DNA of 64,000 nucleotides from Ephydatia muelleri. Lineage: Eukaryota; Porifera; Demospongiae; Spongillida; Spongillidae. The notes under the pieces are model-generated. The model was given only the letters and a program-made list of their open reading frames with translations, ran no database searches and had not been told where the DNA came from. The position numbers and the translations under genes are program-made. Below, in pieces: positions 37,084 to 52,047 of this stretch. The stretch covers positions 181,168 to 245,167 of the forward strand of contig JABACO010000006.1 in NCBI GenBank assembly GCA_013339895.1. The letters are read 5' to 3'. The stretch's first letter is position 1. Each line of letters starts with the position of its first letter.

Positions 37084-40000
37084 CATTTACTTCTTCCTTT
37101 TCTTTGGTGGTGGTATAGCTGCCACATTGTGTGGTGCAATGCTAACTAAGTGTTCTGCTACTATGCATTTTAACTGATGTACCTTGCCCTTTATGACACT
37201 ATACGCTCTAGCTAAATTGTTAAACTTAGCATGTATTGATTCAGCACCCTGCTCCCCAAGTAGGCCGAATCCAACATGACTAGACCTTGCCCAGTGCACA
37301 GCATGGTCCTCAACCATGTGCATCTTAATGGTTATTGTGCCTTTTGGAAAGTTTGTCCGAAAGAACTCCATGAACTCCTGCACAGATTGTTCTGTTTAAA
37401 ACACATTGTAATGACAACAGTGAACATACAGAAGAACGGATGTATTACCTACCTAGTTCATGGACTTGAGCCTCATCTATGATGTTTTGGTCATAAATTG
37501 AATGGCATTTTGCAAACTTTGAAAATGCATTTAAAAAAATCATAGTCCTGGTTGCAACCATTTCAGATTTTTGAGGCAGGCTGCTTTCAGCCAATTTGTA
37601 AATAGCACTGCACAATGTGTTGATGTTAGGGAGCTAGAAGAGTGTTAATTAGTAGCACACATCTTGTGTTATTACCTCTGTTACCTTAAGAGTTTTGTGT
37701 GCATGGTTACCAACAAAGGTGCCACCAAAGTATTGCTGCCGATGAACACCAATGGACTGTAAAGCCATGTCTAGCTCTTTGACAAAAGGGCCTTCATTTA
37801 AAGGAAACTCCCTTGTAAAAACTGCAATGCTAGCAGCTATCTTGGTTTCCTAAGGGTGCATATTAACTCTGATGCATCCTTTATTTTCTCATTTTCTTAC
37901 CAGTTGCTTTACAATTTTACATGTATTGGCAGATTGGTGTAGTAGATCTGCAGTCAGTGGATTGGACTCTCCAATGAGCACAGCCATGTAAGTGGCCAAC
38001 TGCTGTAAAACTGATTCAGATTGTCTTCCTGTAGCTCAACTTTGTACTGGTGAAGCCTTTGCAACTCTTGGCTGTACAAAGAGTACCTAGACTGGTCCAC
38101 TTCAGTCTGGTAGAAGGCTAGCTCCAAGTCTAGACTGTGGCAAAAATTCAAAAAGCTTTGTAAAAATCCCCATAGTGATTTGAAGGCCAGGTGGGTAGAT
38201 CTTTTTTAGTGCAATGTAAATACATTAGCATGCATATCATGATGAGTACCTGTTCAGTAGGGATGTCAAAGATGGGTTCACAGATGCAATTATACAACTG
38301 TTGGGCTGTTTTCCTGACTCTGCCTGATGCTGGATTGAATGTAGGGATCTGGGTGGAGCATGGCCACGTGCTGAGAGAGGCGTTGCCATATTCTTGTTGG
38401 GGATTAAGCAATACAAGCATGGATATGATCCTGTTGTGTATGAGACATCACTGTGAGCTAATGATGGTGTACTATCCACATACCACAAGCTCCAGACAAT
38501 CCATACATCGTGGATAGGAATTCATAATCACCACACACAAAATAACCTTGACTGTATACACCCTAGGTTACATGTATGGATGCAATTCTCACACTTGAGC
38601 ATCCTACTGTACAATTATGCTCACCTCCATGTCATTCCCTGTAGGTGTTCCACTTGCTCCTTGTATGCTATGTGCAAGTTAGTGTAGCTATCATCAGCCT
38701 CAAAACAACAAAACACACAGGTGTTGTTCACGGAGTTGGGAGCAGCAACATTGACGATCTGAATGTTCCCCTCCCAGTTTTATCCATATCTCACTAGCTG
38801 GTATAACACCATTGTGCCAGGTCAGCCTGCCAGCGCTGTGCACAATATAAGGGTCATGTGGTGGTAATTAATGTTTGATATAAACCATTACCGGTCATTC
38901 TCCTCCAATAGCTCAACAACCTTGAGGATCAAGTCAGGAATGAACACCAGAGGGGCTCCTCGAAACTCCTCTCCACCTGATGGTAGTGAGAAGGAAAATG
39001 GAGCAAGTTCTCCTTTTAGGTTTTCTCCAACTGCCTTCCTAGAAGCACGGCGCATTCTTTCCTCACATGTCAGGGAAATGTTTGATGCTTTCAGCCACCT
39101 GGGAAGACAGTTACATCACATTTGACAGTTAAGGTATGACTGCAATGCTTTATACCTTCGATGTATTCGTATCTTGTTCCAGGGTATTGCAAGGCCTACT
39201 TTAATGGCTAGCACCTCTGCTGGTCCAATTTTTATCTCATCAGAGATGCCAGCCTCCTTTAGCAAGGCCCTCCGTTGTTCATCTCCTAGTGAGAGCACTT
39301 CATTCTGAAGGAGCACTGATGGCTGTCCACCACTAACAACCCTTCGAATGGCCTGCAACTCAGAGCATCTTGACTTGAGGGTTCTTGAACATACGGCTGT
39401 ATTGAATTGTGAGGGTTTGTAATGCGCATGAATGTCACTGGCTAAACAGAGTGGTCAGAGCATAAGTGGTAAACATTGTGTGTTGTTGACATTGAATACA
39501 CTTACTGTTCCCCCTGTACCAAGTTGGATGATCCCTATTGAACTAGTGGAGATGGCCCTCTTCAGTAACCCAGCTGCTGCTCTTTTTTCACTAGCTGTGA
39601 GTGTCAGCACACACTCATGCTCTTCGTAAGCTCCAGCTCTCATGTCTCTACTACAGCTCACACAGCATACCACAACATCCTTTAATAAAAGTAGTACTAA
39701 GTGTGAAGCTGGCTGGAGGAGTGGCAGAACTATTGGCTGCTGCGAAAAACAGCAAGGACAGTGCACTGAGGCTGTTGTTACCACCCACTGTATTATACAT
39801 TGGGCACATGCCAGTGTGCTGCATGGCAGCTGTGACGGTTGAGCCAGGATGTCAACGCATAAAGGGCACTCTAGTTGGTTTAATACTGAAACAGACAGAT
39901 TGTCTTTTGATAGTGGTGGTCTTGGAAAAGGATGCTCAGGTGAGATGATTGGAGGAGGGGCTATGCTATTGATCCTTGCAATGATCATATTAGAGGTTGC

Positions 40001-40412
40001 ACCTGGGATGCGGCCTCTGCCAGTAGTTAGTCTGGCCCCTTTAGGATTGCCACCTTTTTGCACTGGCATGAAAGTGCTCACACATCTGTAGAGATGCATT
40101 TTTAGTGACATGTTCCCCACGTACACCTTTTACCTTGCATTCCTGATTAGAATGCTTCTCCCACTGGAACAGAACAACAGCACTCCTGTGATGTACCTTA
40201 TTCTTCATGGCACTTATCACCCTGTCCATTGACAGTTTGCAACACTTACACATGCTTTCTGGATGTATGTGTAGGTCATCACCACTGGTGTCAATACCAT
40301 ATGCTGTCTGCAGCTTTTCTGCTATTGCCTTGCACTGATATGCAATACTTTTTGTATTAACCTTTGTCAAACGTTGTCCACACACCCTGCAATGTAGCTG
40401 CACTTGTTTCAT
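37084..40412 (-). CDS. RAG1-N-terminus-like RING gene with transposase-like body
   Basis: Minus-strand multi-exon gene. About 40412-40130 encodes HCRVCGQRL...CKCCKLSMD (zinc-binding). 40126-39506 has a RING-like CPLCVDILAQPSQLPCSTLA-C-x2-C...CPCC, then a Cys/His pair. Next exons 39352-39156 (AIRRVVSGGQPSVLLQNEV) and 39098-38892 (WLKASNISLTCEERMRRAS) join in phase. Further blocks: GRLTWHNGVIPASEIWIKLG, PNSVNNTCVFCCFEADDS, STMYGLSGACG with CLYC, SLDLELAFYQTEVD, QYFGGTFVGNH and, at the C-terminus, KMHMVEDHAVHW and GLLGEQGAESIHAKFN. This order resembles invertebrate genes or elements that fuse a RAG1-type N-terminus to an unrelated transposase (N-RAG-TP type); that link is from memory. The region after KLGGE near 38775 shifts frame and appears to lack residues, and the first two exons do not join in phase. 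The gene may be decayed. Confidence 0.65.
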
Positions 40413-41580
40413 GTGAAAACAATGCGCGTATATGTGTCGACAATCATATTTTATTCATAAAAAAACACCGAGGGATTTCGGGATTACAGAACATTCGTCC
40501 ACTCTTCAGGTACGTGCTATTTAGCATAACCATGTGTGATAATTGAGGAGACGGCAAGCTTATTATCGGGACAACTTCCAGATGGCTGTCCTATGGATGT
40601 TTCTATGCACCCCTCCATTATGTCTTCCGCGTGGCCTTATGTAAACACGTTGCGCATAATGCATGCGTTTAATGTAGAGCATGCGTGACGAGTGTATAAT
40701 AGTCTACAGTCGTGTAGGACGCTATTTAATATATTATATGTCCATTTGCAACACATAGAAGAGTACCAACAACGTTGGAACATGCATCAGACATAATTAG
40801 GTCTTCATCATTGTTTTTATTTCTATTACCGAATATTCCAATTATAAACCTAGTTTCCAGAAACAGCCGTGTAGTCCTGTGCCATCAACCGCACTCCTCC
40901 ATTTTGTGATGCGAGAGCCTCTGAGTCATAAATTGGTGGCTCTGATGATGGCGAATGTTAAAATAACCCTCAGCCATCCCATCACTTCTCCATAAGACTT
41001 TCCCCATTTAAAGCAAATGTGTTCAGAGACTCAGAGATGCTTAAGGTAATAGGTTGCTTCACGTCCCAAAGCACGGTCAACAGAAACTACAAATGATGTA
41101 ACTGAGGCTCGTCGAGCATTAGCTTCATTGTTGTATTTTCTGCTTCTGCTGATGACAGGATCGCCGCTACACTCACACAATCAAGAGACTTTGTTGTTTA
41201 TAGCTCACTATAGAAGTTAATTAATTAAGGTATTCAATTGTATGTTTCTCTAATTAAGCAATTGACATTTATAAACAAAAGCAATTAGCCATTAAACATA
41301 AAATGATACTTAAATTTACAAAATCCGCATTAAATTAGTAACTAAAAAACTAATCATAGATAATTTGACCATGGGCTAATTTAAAATTGTTATTAACAAC
41401 TAACTTAAACGTTGATTATAGGGGCCTTGATAAATTTGATGCTAGATTTTTATGTATTTGAATTTAGTTACTCAACAAATTACCATAATTTTGCACCTGC
41501 ATCATTTGACTAATCAGAGCCATCTATGAGCAAGTATTAACTAACTGATTTCAATAAAGGCATAACCTTCGTGGACAACC
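40413..41580. other. Intergenic, no gene recognised
   Basis: 5' flank of the RAG1-N-like gene followed by AT-rich sequence. No terminal repeats for that gene were found here. Confidence 0.5.
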
Positions 41581-41581
41581 T

Positions 41582-41582
41582 T

Positions 41583-41615
<33 letters not shown>

Positions 41616-41688
41616 ACACACACGCACACACAGAGAGACACAGACACACACACACACACTCGCGCGCGCACACGCACACGCACTCCCA

Positions 41689-41728
<40 letters not shown>
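41582..41728. repeat. (CA)n / (CACG)n microsatellite
   Basis: CA tract passing into imperfect CG-containing repeats and then ten or so CACG units. Confidence 0.92.
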
Positions 41729-41853
41729 CTAAAATCATACAGATATCAGTTCAAAATGGTATAAAATATAATATCTTGTTATCAAGTTTGGATAAGTGAT
41801 AATTTGTGACCATTTTCGAAGACACACAAACAAAAAAGGATCAATGAACAATG

Positions 41854-43682
41854 TCATGTTGAAATGAAGAACACGAGAAAGGCAGTTACAGCAAAACTAA
41901 CAGATGATGCTTTGTACTTTACGGCATCTGTAAGCAAACAAATGTATCAGAGCGGAAGATCGTTGGGTGTGGCACTAAAATATTAGACATGACTGTTTAC
42001 CTGAGACAGACAGCACCTTAGCTTCAGCACTTTGGTGGGTTGTCATGAAGCTAGAATGAAACTTCACACCTCCAACCACTGGACCAGCACATTTATTAGA
42101 GTTAGTGTTGGTAGCTGCTGCCTTGCAGTAGTACATCTGACCACTGGTGAGGCCTTGTAGGGAGACAGTCACCTCTGTGCCTTTGGTAGTGGAGATGTTG
42201 TACACACTTGAGTCAGGAGGAACAGAGGGATCTGTACTGCAGCACACCATACAGTAGAAGGACTGGTTGAATGAACATCCAAAGGTTGCTTGATGATCAC
42301 TGAAGAAGTCAACTTCTATATCTTGAATCACAGCATTAGTAGTATTAGTTGCATCTGTAGGGCAATTGCACATCTGATTCAGTTGATCTCAATAAACATC
42401 TGATATGACTCATTCGAGGGTCATTTGAAGTTGCCTTGTTAAGGGTATAGCCTAATAGCTTCATAACTCTCATTGTATGTACACCCTTCCTTACCATCCT
42501 GCCCACGTATAGTGTTCTGAGCTAGTGTTAATTAAAGTATTAACTCACTGGTGAATGTTTGTGGACCTCTGATGCCTTCACCATTGACAGAGGAGAGGTA
42601 TATTCCATAATGAATACCATGGGTAATCAATTCTTGCATGTAAGAACATTTTTCGTTTTTGCAGTACACAATCTCAGTTTCTCCAAAGCCAAAGTCATCT
42701 TTGATTGTGATCTCATACTCACTGACGTTGCTTCCCTAAATGAATTAGTCGATGTGTCATGGCTGCGTGCAATGCGCGTGCACGTTCATTCGAAACTCAC
42801 TCGATCGCGCACCCATTCGACCTCCAAGTAGCGAGTGGCAGCTTTGCTTTTGCCGATGACAAACGCAGTGTTTGTGATAATCGGAGGTCTTGCCACTGTT
42901 AAAAGAAGGAAATACACGTCATTAGATTTGCTTACGTAATCTGAAGTACCTACATGTGTGTGCAGAATGAGTGACTTTTGTGTTTCCAGCACAATTAGAA
43001 GTCGTAACTGTAACAAAGTAGCGAGTATCGCTTAATAACTCGTGGAAAGTGACGTTTTCATATGTGCTGTTGAAGACGAAGGCTGATATTAAGTTGTTGT
43101 TCGTGTCTAACAATTTAACGGTAGCAAACATGGCATCATCAGATGACACGTTTAGTCCAACTAGAATATTGTCTGTACTTTCGAACACTCTGACGGTCAC
43201 ACTTGGGCGATCTACTAATTTCAAATAGTTTTCGCCAATAAGCAGAGAAGCAAATTGACCTTTAGCAAGACATTGTACTCGAACACCATTCATTATCTCG
43301 TTGGCAGTGACAGTCAGCGTTGAAGTCGAACAAACACCACTGATCACCATTTTGTTCTGTATGACAAACCCGCCGCACGTCTCACTGATTCCGGCACACT
43401 TTGCCGGGTCTAATGTCAATTCGACAGACCTCCCGTTACAAGGGGAAGGCGAGACAGTCCACGTTGTAGCAAGAGAGTAAGGCGGGACGTCACACGTGTA
43501 TACTGCAACTTCCCCAGGACAGAGCGGTCGGGCAAGATTAGAGTAGAAACTCGCACAGTACGCTTCTGCATAGGAAAATGACACGACCCGCGCAGACCGA
43601 CATCGATGGATTGGCGATCCCAATAAGGTCCTCATCACACCTCAAAGAACTTACCTCCAGCAAGTAAGAGCAAAAGCATCAT
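41854..43682 (-). CDS. Secreted/anchored Ig-FnIII protein, 455 aa, tail-less paralogue of the receptor
   Basis: Complete six-exon model: 43682-43655, 43565-42936, 42895-42801, 42735-42549, 42354-42001, 41927-41854. All have GT/AG borders and phases that join; the total is 456 codons including TGA. MMLLLLLAGEAYC is a short signal peptide. An Ig-like module follows (RPLCPGEVAVYTCDVPPYSL...CNGRSVELT...VRVQCLAKG), then FnIII-like modules (VTVRVFES...; PPIITNTAFVIGKS; GSNVSEYEITI...LSSVNGEGI) and the Cys-rich FYCMVCCSTD module. The last exon encodes KASSVSFAVTAFLVFFIST and stops: a hydrophobic end with no cytoplasmic part, resembling a GPI-anchor signal or tail anchor. Exons 4 and 5 match the two extracellular exons of the plus-strand receptor in phase and sequence. 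The adhesion or recognition role is inferred. Confidence 0.82.
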
Positions 43683-44551
<869 letters not shown>

Positions 44552-44770
44552 CACAAATGGCATATGCAAGGGCACGCACTGGGCACACAAATACATATAT
44601 AGAATATACAACGCACACACACACACGAACACGCGCGTGCACACACATGAAAAAAACACACCCTCACGCGTGCACATGCACACACACACGAGCACATATA
44701 CACATACACACGCGAAGCACAAATGTACACACACGCACCCATGCAAATACACACATGCACGTGCATGCAT

Positions 44771-45930
44771 GCATTCCAACTTCCAACTATTTTTAAAGCC
44801 AAATGTATTGATTTGTATTCATTCATATAAAATAGAATAACTGGGCAGGTAGAACTCAATTGCTCCTTAAATATGATGCCAAGTCGAGCGTGTCAAGAAT
44901 TTGTTAGCGTGTCAGTCAAGAATTTGTTCACATCAATAGCACGTCCAATAACGTGAGCCACTTGCATGTCGCTTGTCCTGTCCTCGAGTCCGAGACAGAA
45001 GGTGTAGTTTAACATGCACGTAAAAAGAATCTGCAGTATTGTGATCAGTTTCACATTACCTTTAACATGTGCAAGGCTAGTGCGGGTTACATAAAAAGAT
45101 TGCTGCATAGACGGATATTCAGTTTTACTGAGTAAAGATTATATAATTATGAATTAATACAACAGCTTTGTTAGTTTATGCAGGGGGTAGGATGGAGAGG
45201 AGGAGGAAGGAGAAGGGGAGGAGGAGGAGGGGAAGTATATATCAAAAGGTCTATAGACACCCACACCACACCCACACCACACCCACCTTTCTTTATAGTC
45301 ACTATAAACTGGACACGCATCCGAATTCACCATGCAGCAAGTGAAAATACAGATTAGTATTGTACATGTTATAACTACATGGACTAAAGAAAATAATCCT
45401 GTTTAGTACTCTATCTCACACGTTTTACTTCCTTCCATTTTTCAGATGCTACTCATCATTATGATCTCTATACAAACGATCCCTACAGATGTATCAGTGT
45501 ACGTGCAGTATTGTCGACAGGATTTCAAAAGGGTAGTGGCAATGCCAACGACCTCTATGCCGCTGATTGCACGGTATACGCTCAGTTGAAAGAACAATGA
45601 AGAATCGCATGTTGCATGCAAACACTTAACTACTGCATGCATAGTATTCCGCAAATCGATGCTATATGTATCCATTGTGTAAGACAATTGTTGTTTGGCA
45701 CTTTTACAAATTCAAACTAACCATTAGCCTCAATATAGCAAACCTGTTTGGTATAGCTAGGTATTTGGTACGCTTCTATATGCATGGGTGAGGTCCACGC
45801 AGTGAAGAACTGCTTAAAGGATTGTACTGGTATAGAAAGTACTACACAACGAGACAGTAGTCGAAAATTGATGCTACCCTACAGCGTCAAGATCAGCTGG
45901 TAGTGTTTGCTGAGATTGTCTGTTTCAGTG
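44771..45930. other. Intergenic; purine tract at 45184-45236
   Basis: No gene recognised. A GGA/GGAGGA-rich purine tract lies at 45184-45236, followed by a short ACACCACACCC repeat at about 45260-45290. Confidence 0.5.
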
Positions 45931-46736
45931 TTACGTAACGTCTAAATACTCCTGGGAACATCCTTTCCACCTGCTATGATGACATGCCGCCGCAGATCTA
46001 CCACACACCCACACTGTGCATGACAAAAAATCAGTACATTCCTGAGTCAACTGCTGTGCCACCAAAACCAAATGATATCCAGACACTCCCCCTATGGTTA
46101 CTTTGACATTAGTTTCACCTAGAAGTTTCAACTTCTCTCCACTAGCTGTAACCACTGAGCGGAGTACAGGCTGTAGTGTTACCAATGTTTTGGCATGAAT
46201 TTGTATCCATACATCCTCCTGAATCAGAGTGACCACAAAACCTGTGTCCACCAACGTATTTATTTCATGGCCACTAATTAAGCCTTTCACAGCAGCACTA
46301 CCAGGACAGTCATTCTTTAAATGCTCATACTTTCCACACTTCCAGCAACCCCCCTTTCTCACCATCTGATCACGTAACTTTTGTATGTTCCCCTGGTCAT
46401 TTCTTTCACCACTGCTATGACAGAACTCTCATCTACCCCATGCACGGTTATTCATCACACCTTCTGCATCTGTACATAAAGCTTCTGCTTTCCTACCAGC
46501 ATGTAACTTTCTTTGCGCATCCTCAACTCCTTCCTGCTGACTCGCCCATTTCACGCCTCCTCCAAACTGGACGGCTTATCCCGCATCAGCTTCAACTGGA
46601 TGCTGGGGGAACAAACACCCCGTATAAATTGATCGCTCACCATCTCCTTACGTTGCTCTCCAGACCAGTTCGGATATGCCTTATCAGCCAACGCGCGAAT
46701 TGTTCCAAAATATTCAGGCTACCGTTCATTTGGTTT
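45931..46736 (-). pseudogene. LTR retrotransposon gag end + aspartic protease (left part)
   Basis: Minus strand. 45931-46365 encodes a zinc knuckle CWKCGKYEHLKNDC, the usual gag nucleocapsid motif, followed by INTLVDTGFVVTLI with the protease DTG. Upstream in element sense (46400-46736), in broken frames, is a gag-like stretch RALADKAYP...WSGEQRKEMVSDQFIRGV. Reverse transcriptase and integrase are missing on the left. The gag continues on the other side of the Mutator-like insertion at 52522-52890, so one LTR element has been split. Confidence 0.82.
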
Positions 46737-47460
<724 letters not shown>

Positions 47461-47532
47461 TGACTTACATTTAACTATTGATATATTGATGACAAAGCAA
47501 ATAACATACATGTATGCATGCATGATGAATAA

Positions 47533-50500
47533 CTAAAATAATACATATATCACATAAGAACCTTTGTGTCCAGACATGTAAGCTTCTTTCATAGGTGTCA
47601 TTCGTGTTTGGTCTGTTTCAGAGAGCCCATCATAAAACCACCACTTATTTCTCCACATAACTGCAGCAGTGAAATGAGATGCTCCTTCCTTATACAGGGT
47701 GTAACCCACCAGCATGTACATTCTACCATCAACTGTGATATTCCTAGGAAGGGTTGTTCTCAAGTTACTCAGTGAGTCTTCCTGAAAAGAAGCAATATCA
47801 AAAGGAATCATCCAGGGGCTCCTGCTCAAAAATGTTGACTGCTGAACAACAGTGCATGGTTCCACAACATTGGTAAAAAACTTCTGTTTTCCCAGTGCTC
47901 AAGTTCTGAACATCGCTGACTTCACTTCTTTCTTCAGGTGGAGGGGAATCTGGGAAACGGCTACAGCATTTGCCAAAGTTCATCCCCATACATGGAAATA
48001 GAGAACATATCTGTTCCTCTATTGGATATTCAGGTTGTAAACTGTACGATGTTTGGCTCCTTTCTTTGTTTGGTACGGGGCACGCTGGAGAATTGCATTT
48101 CAAGACAATGTGAAACTTCCAAACATGAACGAATATCTGCAGGAAGTTAGAATACTCTGATCCAAAACAGTTTATTTTTTTCCCACAGGTTTTCAGGGGT
48201 AGAACTGACTTAATATGGTCAAGCATGATAGTTTTTCCATTGTGAACATCTCCGTCTAGCATTGTACACAAAGCAGCTTTGAGTGCTTTTTCAGCAGGAC
48301 TGTTACCAATGCATTCGATAAATGTTGGAATTTCATGACAATGAAGGAGAAAAATGGTTAAAATGTTGTCAGAGGTACAGGTATTTGTGTAGTTTGAATG
48401 TGCCATGAAATAGTCAAAGGAATTTGGCACGTTGGGCACTGAAAATCATGAGTGCGTTTGGGAACCTTAACATCACATTTTCATAGACAGAAATGATGGA
48501 ACCAGTTTTTACATTTGCAACATACATGACTGGCAAAATCTTTCTGCTTGTCTCCATATATGGCTCGTGATGTACTGCCCTCAATCCATGGTGACCGACA
48601 AATGCATATAAGTTTGACGATTTCGGACTTTGTTTTGCAAAATGGTTCCCTGGCATAGGTAATCATTATGTTATCTTCTCCATCCATAAACCTGTTGATT
48701 TCACCCAAGAGGGTATCTTCATTTTCAAATCTCAAGTGAGACAGGTCTTGATCTTTATACTTGCAAGCGATATAAATTAGACCAGCTAGCAATAGTTCTT
48801 GTATTGTGTCAGAAATCTGTACTCCACTGTACCTTGCTAAAAACGTGTCGCAGCTAAGATCATTTCTTATAGATATTCCTGCATAGTAGTTAAGCTCTGA
48901 TGTGGATGTGTCTGGTGCTGGATAAGTTGATATGATCTATATGGAACAATGAACAGAAACATTACAAATTGTCATGTAGAGGCCCATTCACGTGTGTTAT
49001 ATCAAAATGCTGGACCTTTAAAGTACCCTTATAAGTAAGTGTGCATCACATCCTTTACCTCAATTTCTGGAATTCCAGAAACATTGGTACTGAGCCTTTT
49101 AATGAATGCAATCTGGTTAGACCTTGTAGTTTGAAGTACCACCATTTGACCATCCTCCAAATATGCAATTTCCTATAGCATACAATAAATGAAATAATAA
49201 AATGAGATTGTTTAAAACTTACATCCTTCAAGCCAGCTCTACAGACATATGGACACAAAAGAATCCCAGCAAATCTGGCATCTATTTTCTGCTAAAAGTC
49301 TGACCACAAGAAGGTGTGATCAGAAATAGGAACCACAAAGATGCGATAGCAATTCACATTAACGGACTTTGACTCCTGGATAGGCCTTATGGATGATGGT
49401 TGTTTATGTGAGCATTTTTTATCATCTGAAATATATATCATATGATGTACACGTTAGCATAATGCTATACATACCTGAGGGGATGTTTGATTTGCATACA
49501 GCTCCGTGGAATCAGTATTGGGTACTTTAATGGACATTGAGGGATTTTCCTCAAATCTCTCTGAATGGGAAGTTGGTAGTGCATGAATCTTACCAGACGG
49601 TAGCTCATCATGTGTTGAAATGTGAATGTGTGGTGTACTGGAAGATTTATTGTCTGCCGGGATGCAGAAAAAGTATCAATTAATTAAAAAAATTCAAAGA
49701 TGTGTGTTCAGCAATGTTACATTACATGCCACATACCTTTACTAATAATAGGTTCACCAAAGTCATGTTTGCGTGGCTGTTTTTTTCCAGATGGTCTCTC
49801 ACTCTTCCTGCGATCTCTCCTCTGCAATTCAGCTATATTTGTACCACCCTGGAGTTGTGGGGGCAATCCAACCATTAGTCTACATGCTGTAATGTGATAA
49901 CATGTTTTAGTTGAACTGCATGTACACGTTTCCTTGGGAAATAATGTAACAGCATGTAGAGTTGTGCCTTCAGCTTCTGTAACCACCCATGCACCATTTT
50001 GCACAAGTTTCACTCTATTTGCTGTAATTGCAGCTTGAGCTAAACCTAAATGACCACTGCTGCTAACTGAAGTGTCTTTGACCTCATCAGCAACAATACC
50101 AGCTGTACTTTTTGCATTCATACACATGTTTACAATCTGCTGTGGATTAGGAACAGCTTCCAATCGTGGCATCAATGACGGGTCACGCTTGCAATGATGA
50201 TACTCTTCCTTAACTTCCCAGCGTCCACACTGATGCACAGATCTTTCAATTTCACGGTATATAGTAAAACACGGAAAGGTGGTATAGAGATACAGCTATG
50301 ACATCTAATGGTACTTGTTTCCATTGCTGCAGCATTAATTGACTCTGAACAGTTATTGGTGACACCCTCGTTTGGATTACTTATGCCTGCAGACTTTAAT
50401 ATCCAAATTGCTGCGTGCAGTTTGAACATGGGAATGAGACTGTTTTCAAAGTAATGAATAATAGTAGGTTTAGACATGAAGAGGTCTGTGTTCTTTAATT

Positions 50501-52047
50501 TATTCCATTCAACCTCAAATTCGGCCTCCGTAACCTGGTTATGCATAAGTTGCTGAAATGCATTAACAAATTGATTCAATTCTTCAGCTGTACATTTCGC
50601 ATGATTTTTCAGATACCAATGCACATCATTCTGGATATGGTTCCAGCAGAACAAATGGTTTCCAACAGGGAAAACATCAGCAAACTTAAACTCTCTATCA
50701 GTGATAATATTAACTTCTTTTGTCTTAAGACCAGGAACATTATCAACAATATCAGAAAGAAAAGCTTTGTGGTCTGAATGATACCGTCTTGAGTGCACTA
50801 AATATGCACATGGAATTATAGGTTCTCCAACGAACAAGCTGTTATTGAATGTTAGAGTGGACAAGTAGTAGTCACCTACATTAAAAACGGTATCATAGTG
50901 CAAAACTACAGGTTTTGAACAAATATTCAGTAGGAATTCTAATGATCCCAGTAGAGGATGAGCCCACAACTGCACAACGATGCGAGGGTGCAACAGAAAA
51001 TGTTCGATAAAGTCCTTACTTTCTCCTTTTCGATTTGTTAGCTTCAATTGAAATGATAGCTGATATGCATTGTACAGGGCATCATGTGATAAACGAAGCT
51101 CCCGTTTAGTCTCATCTCTTGCATTTCTAACCTAATAAACAATATGGCACATGAGAAAGGGCTATAGTGATCATAAATTATGGCACCCCAGATGTCAGGT
51201 TGAATCCATTTACATTTGTCCCCATTTTATTTCACATCATTTTTATGGTTGTATATGTACACATCTTATCACATGCACATATTTGTATTGTATAAAATGG
51301 TCATTACCTGTTTGTAGTCACGTGGTGTATACACTGAATGCCTAGGTCCTCCTTCATCACTGTTTATTATATCTTGGTACACTTGTCTGCATGGCTTCAT
51401 GAGATTCTCAGCATTTATCTGTTTAGGAGGAATGTGTATCGTTATTAATTAGCTATCTAGGAGCAGCAATCCTCACCTTTTCTTTTACGTACAGAGCTGA
51501 TCGTATGAATGGTCTCGATATTTTCCTAGAATTCCTGTGTGCAAACCCAGAAAACACCGTGTGGTCTCCAGTGTAGTGTAGTATGAAAAGACCTGAGAAG
51601 CCCCAGTACTCCCATCGACGAAACTGCATATCACCTCCTCCTTGAGGTGACTGTTCAATATCAATAGCATTTGACCTCTTTTTCACTTCATATACTTCAA
51701 ATTTGATAGTATACACCCCTTTTGTCACCCAGCGATACTGATCACATCTATAGCGAGGGATTGGGGCCGGGCGAGTGGAAGCATATACATTGAATGAAAC
51801 GTCATATAAATACGCAAGTCAGGGGTTTAAAATGTACTTAGGCTAAGCTAGAACTTAAATCGTACCGATATTTCTTCTTCATCTGCTCCCACGATGCATT
51901 GTCGGGGCCTAAATCAAACAAATATACTTCCCCTTCCTTTGGCAACACTGGCGGAGCCTGGGCAATTGAGTCTCCGTCGGTACTTTGTAGTAGCATTTTG
52001 GAAGATATCAAGCACTTGATCGCCATCAAGATTCTCATAACAATCAC
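47533..52047 (-). pseudogene. MULE transposase with SWIM, PHD and USP-like protease domains, inactivated
   Basis: Minus-strand multi-exon gene. 51047-50250 carries the MULE RNase-H fold: VVLHYDTVFNVGDYYLSTLT (first Asp), EVNIITDREF (second Asp), LFCWNHIQNDVHWYLK, GVTNNCSESIN. 50238-49717 has the SWIM finger CTCSSTKTCYHITAC. 48792-48420 has a PHD-like finger (CICRSPW...CCKCKNWFHHFC...FQCPTC). 48439-47533 resembles a USP-type cysteine protease (FGSEYSNFLQIF; GASHFTAAVMW...WFYDGLS). Damage: in-frame TGA at 48481-48483 inside the PHD finger, and frame changes near 50330 and 50265. Transposase plus protease fusions are known in MULEs, but usually with Ulp1; the USP-like call is inferred from the HFTA and YDG motifs. 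Confidence 0.85.
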
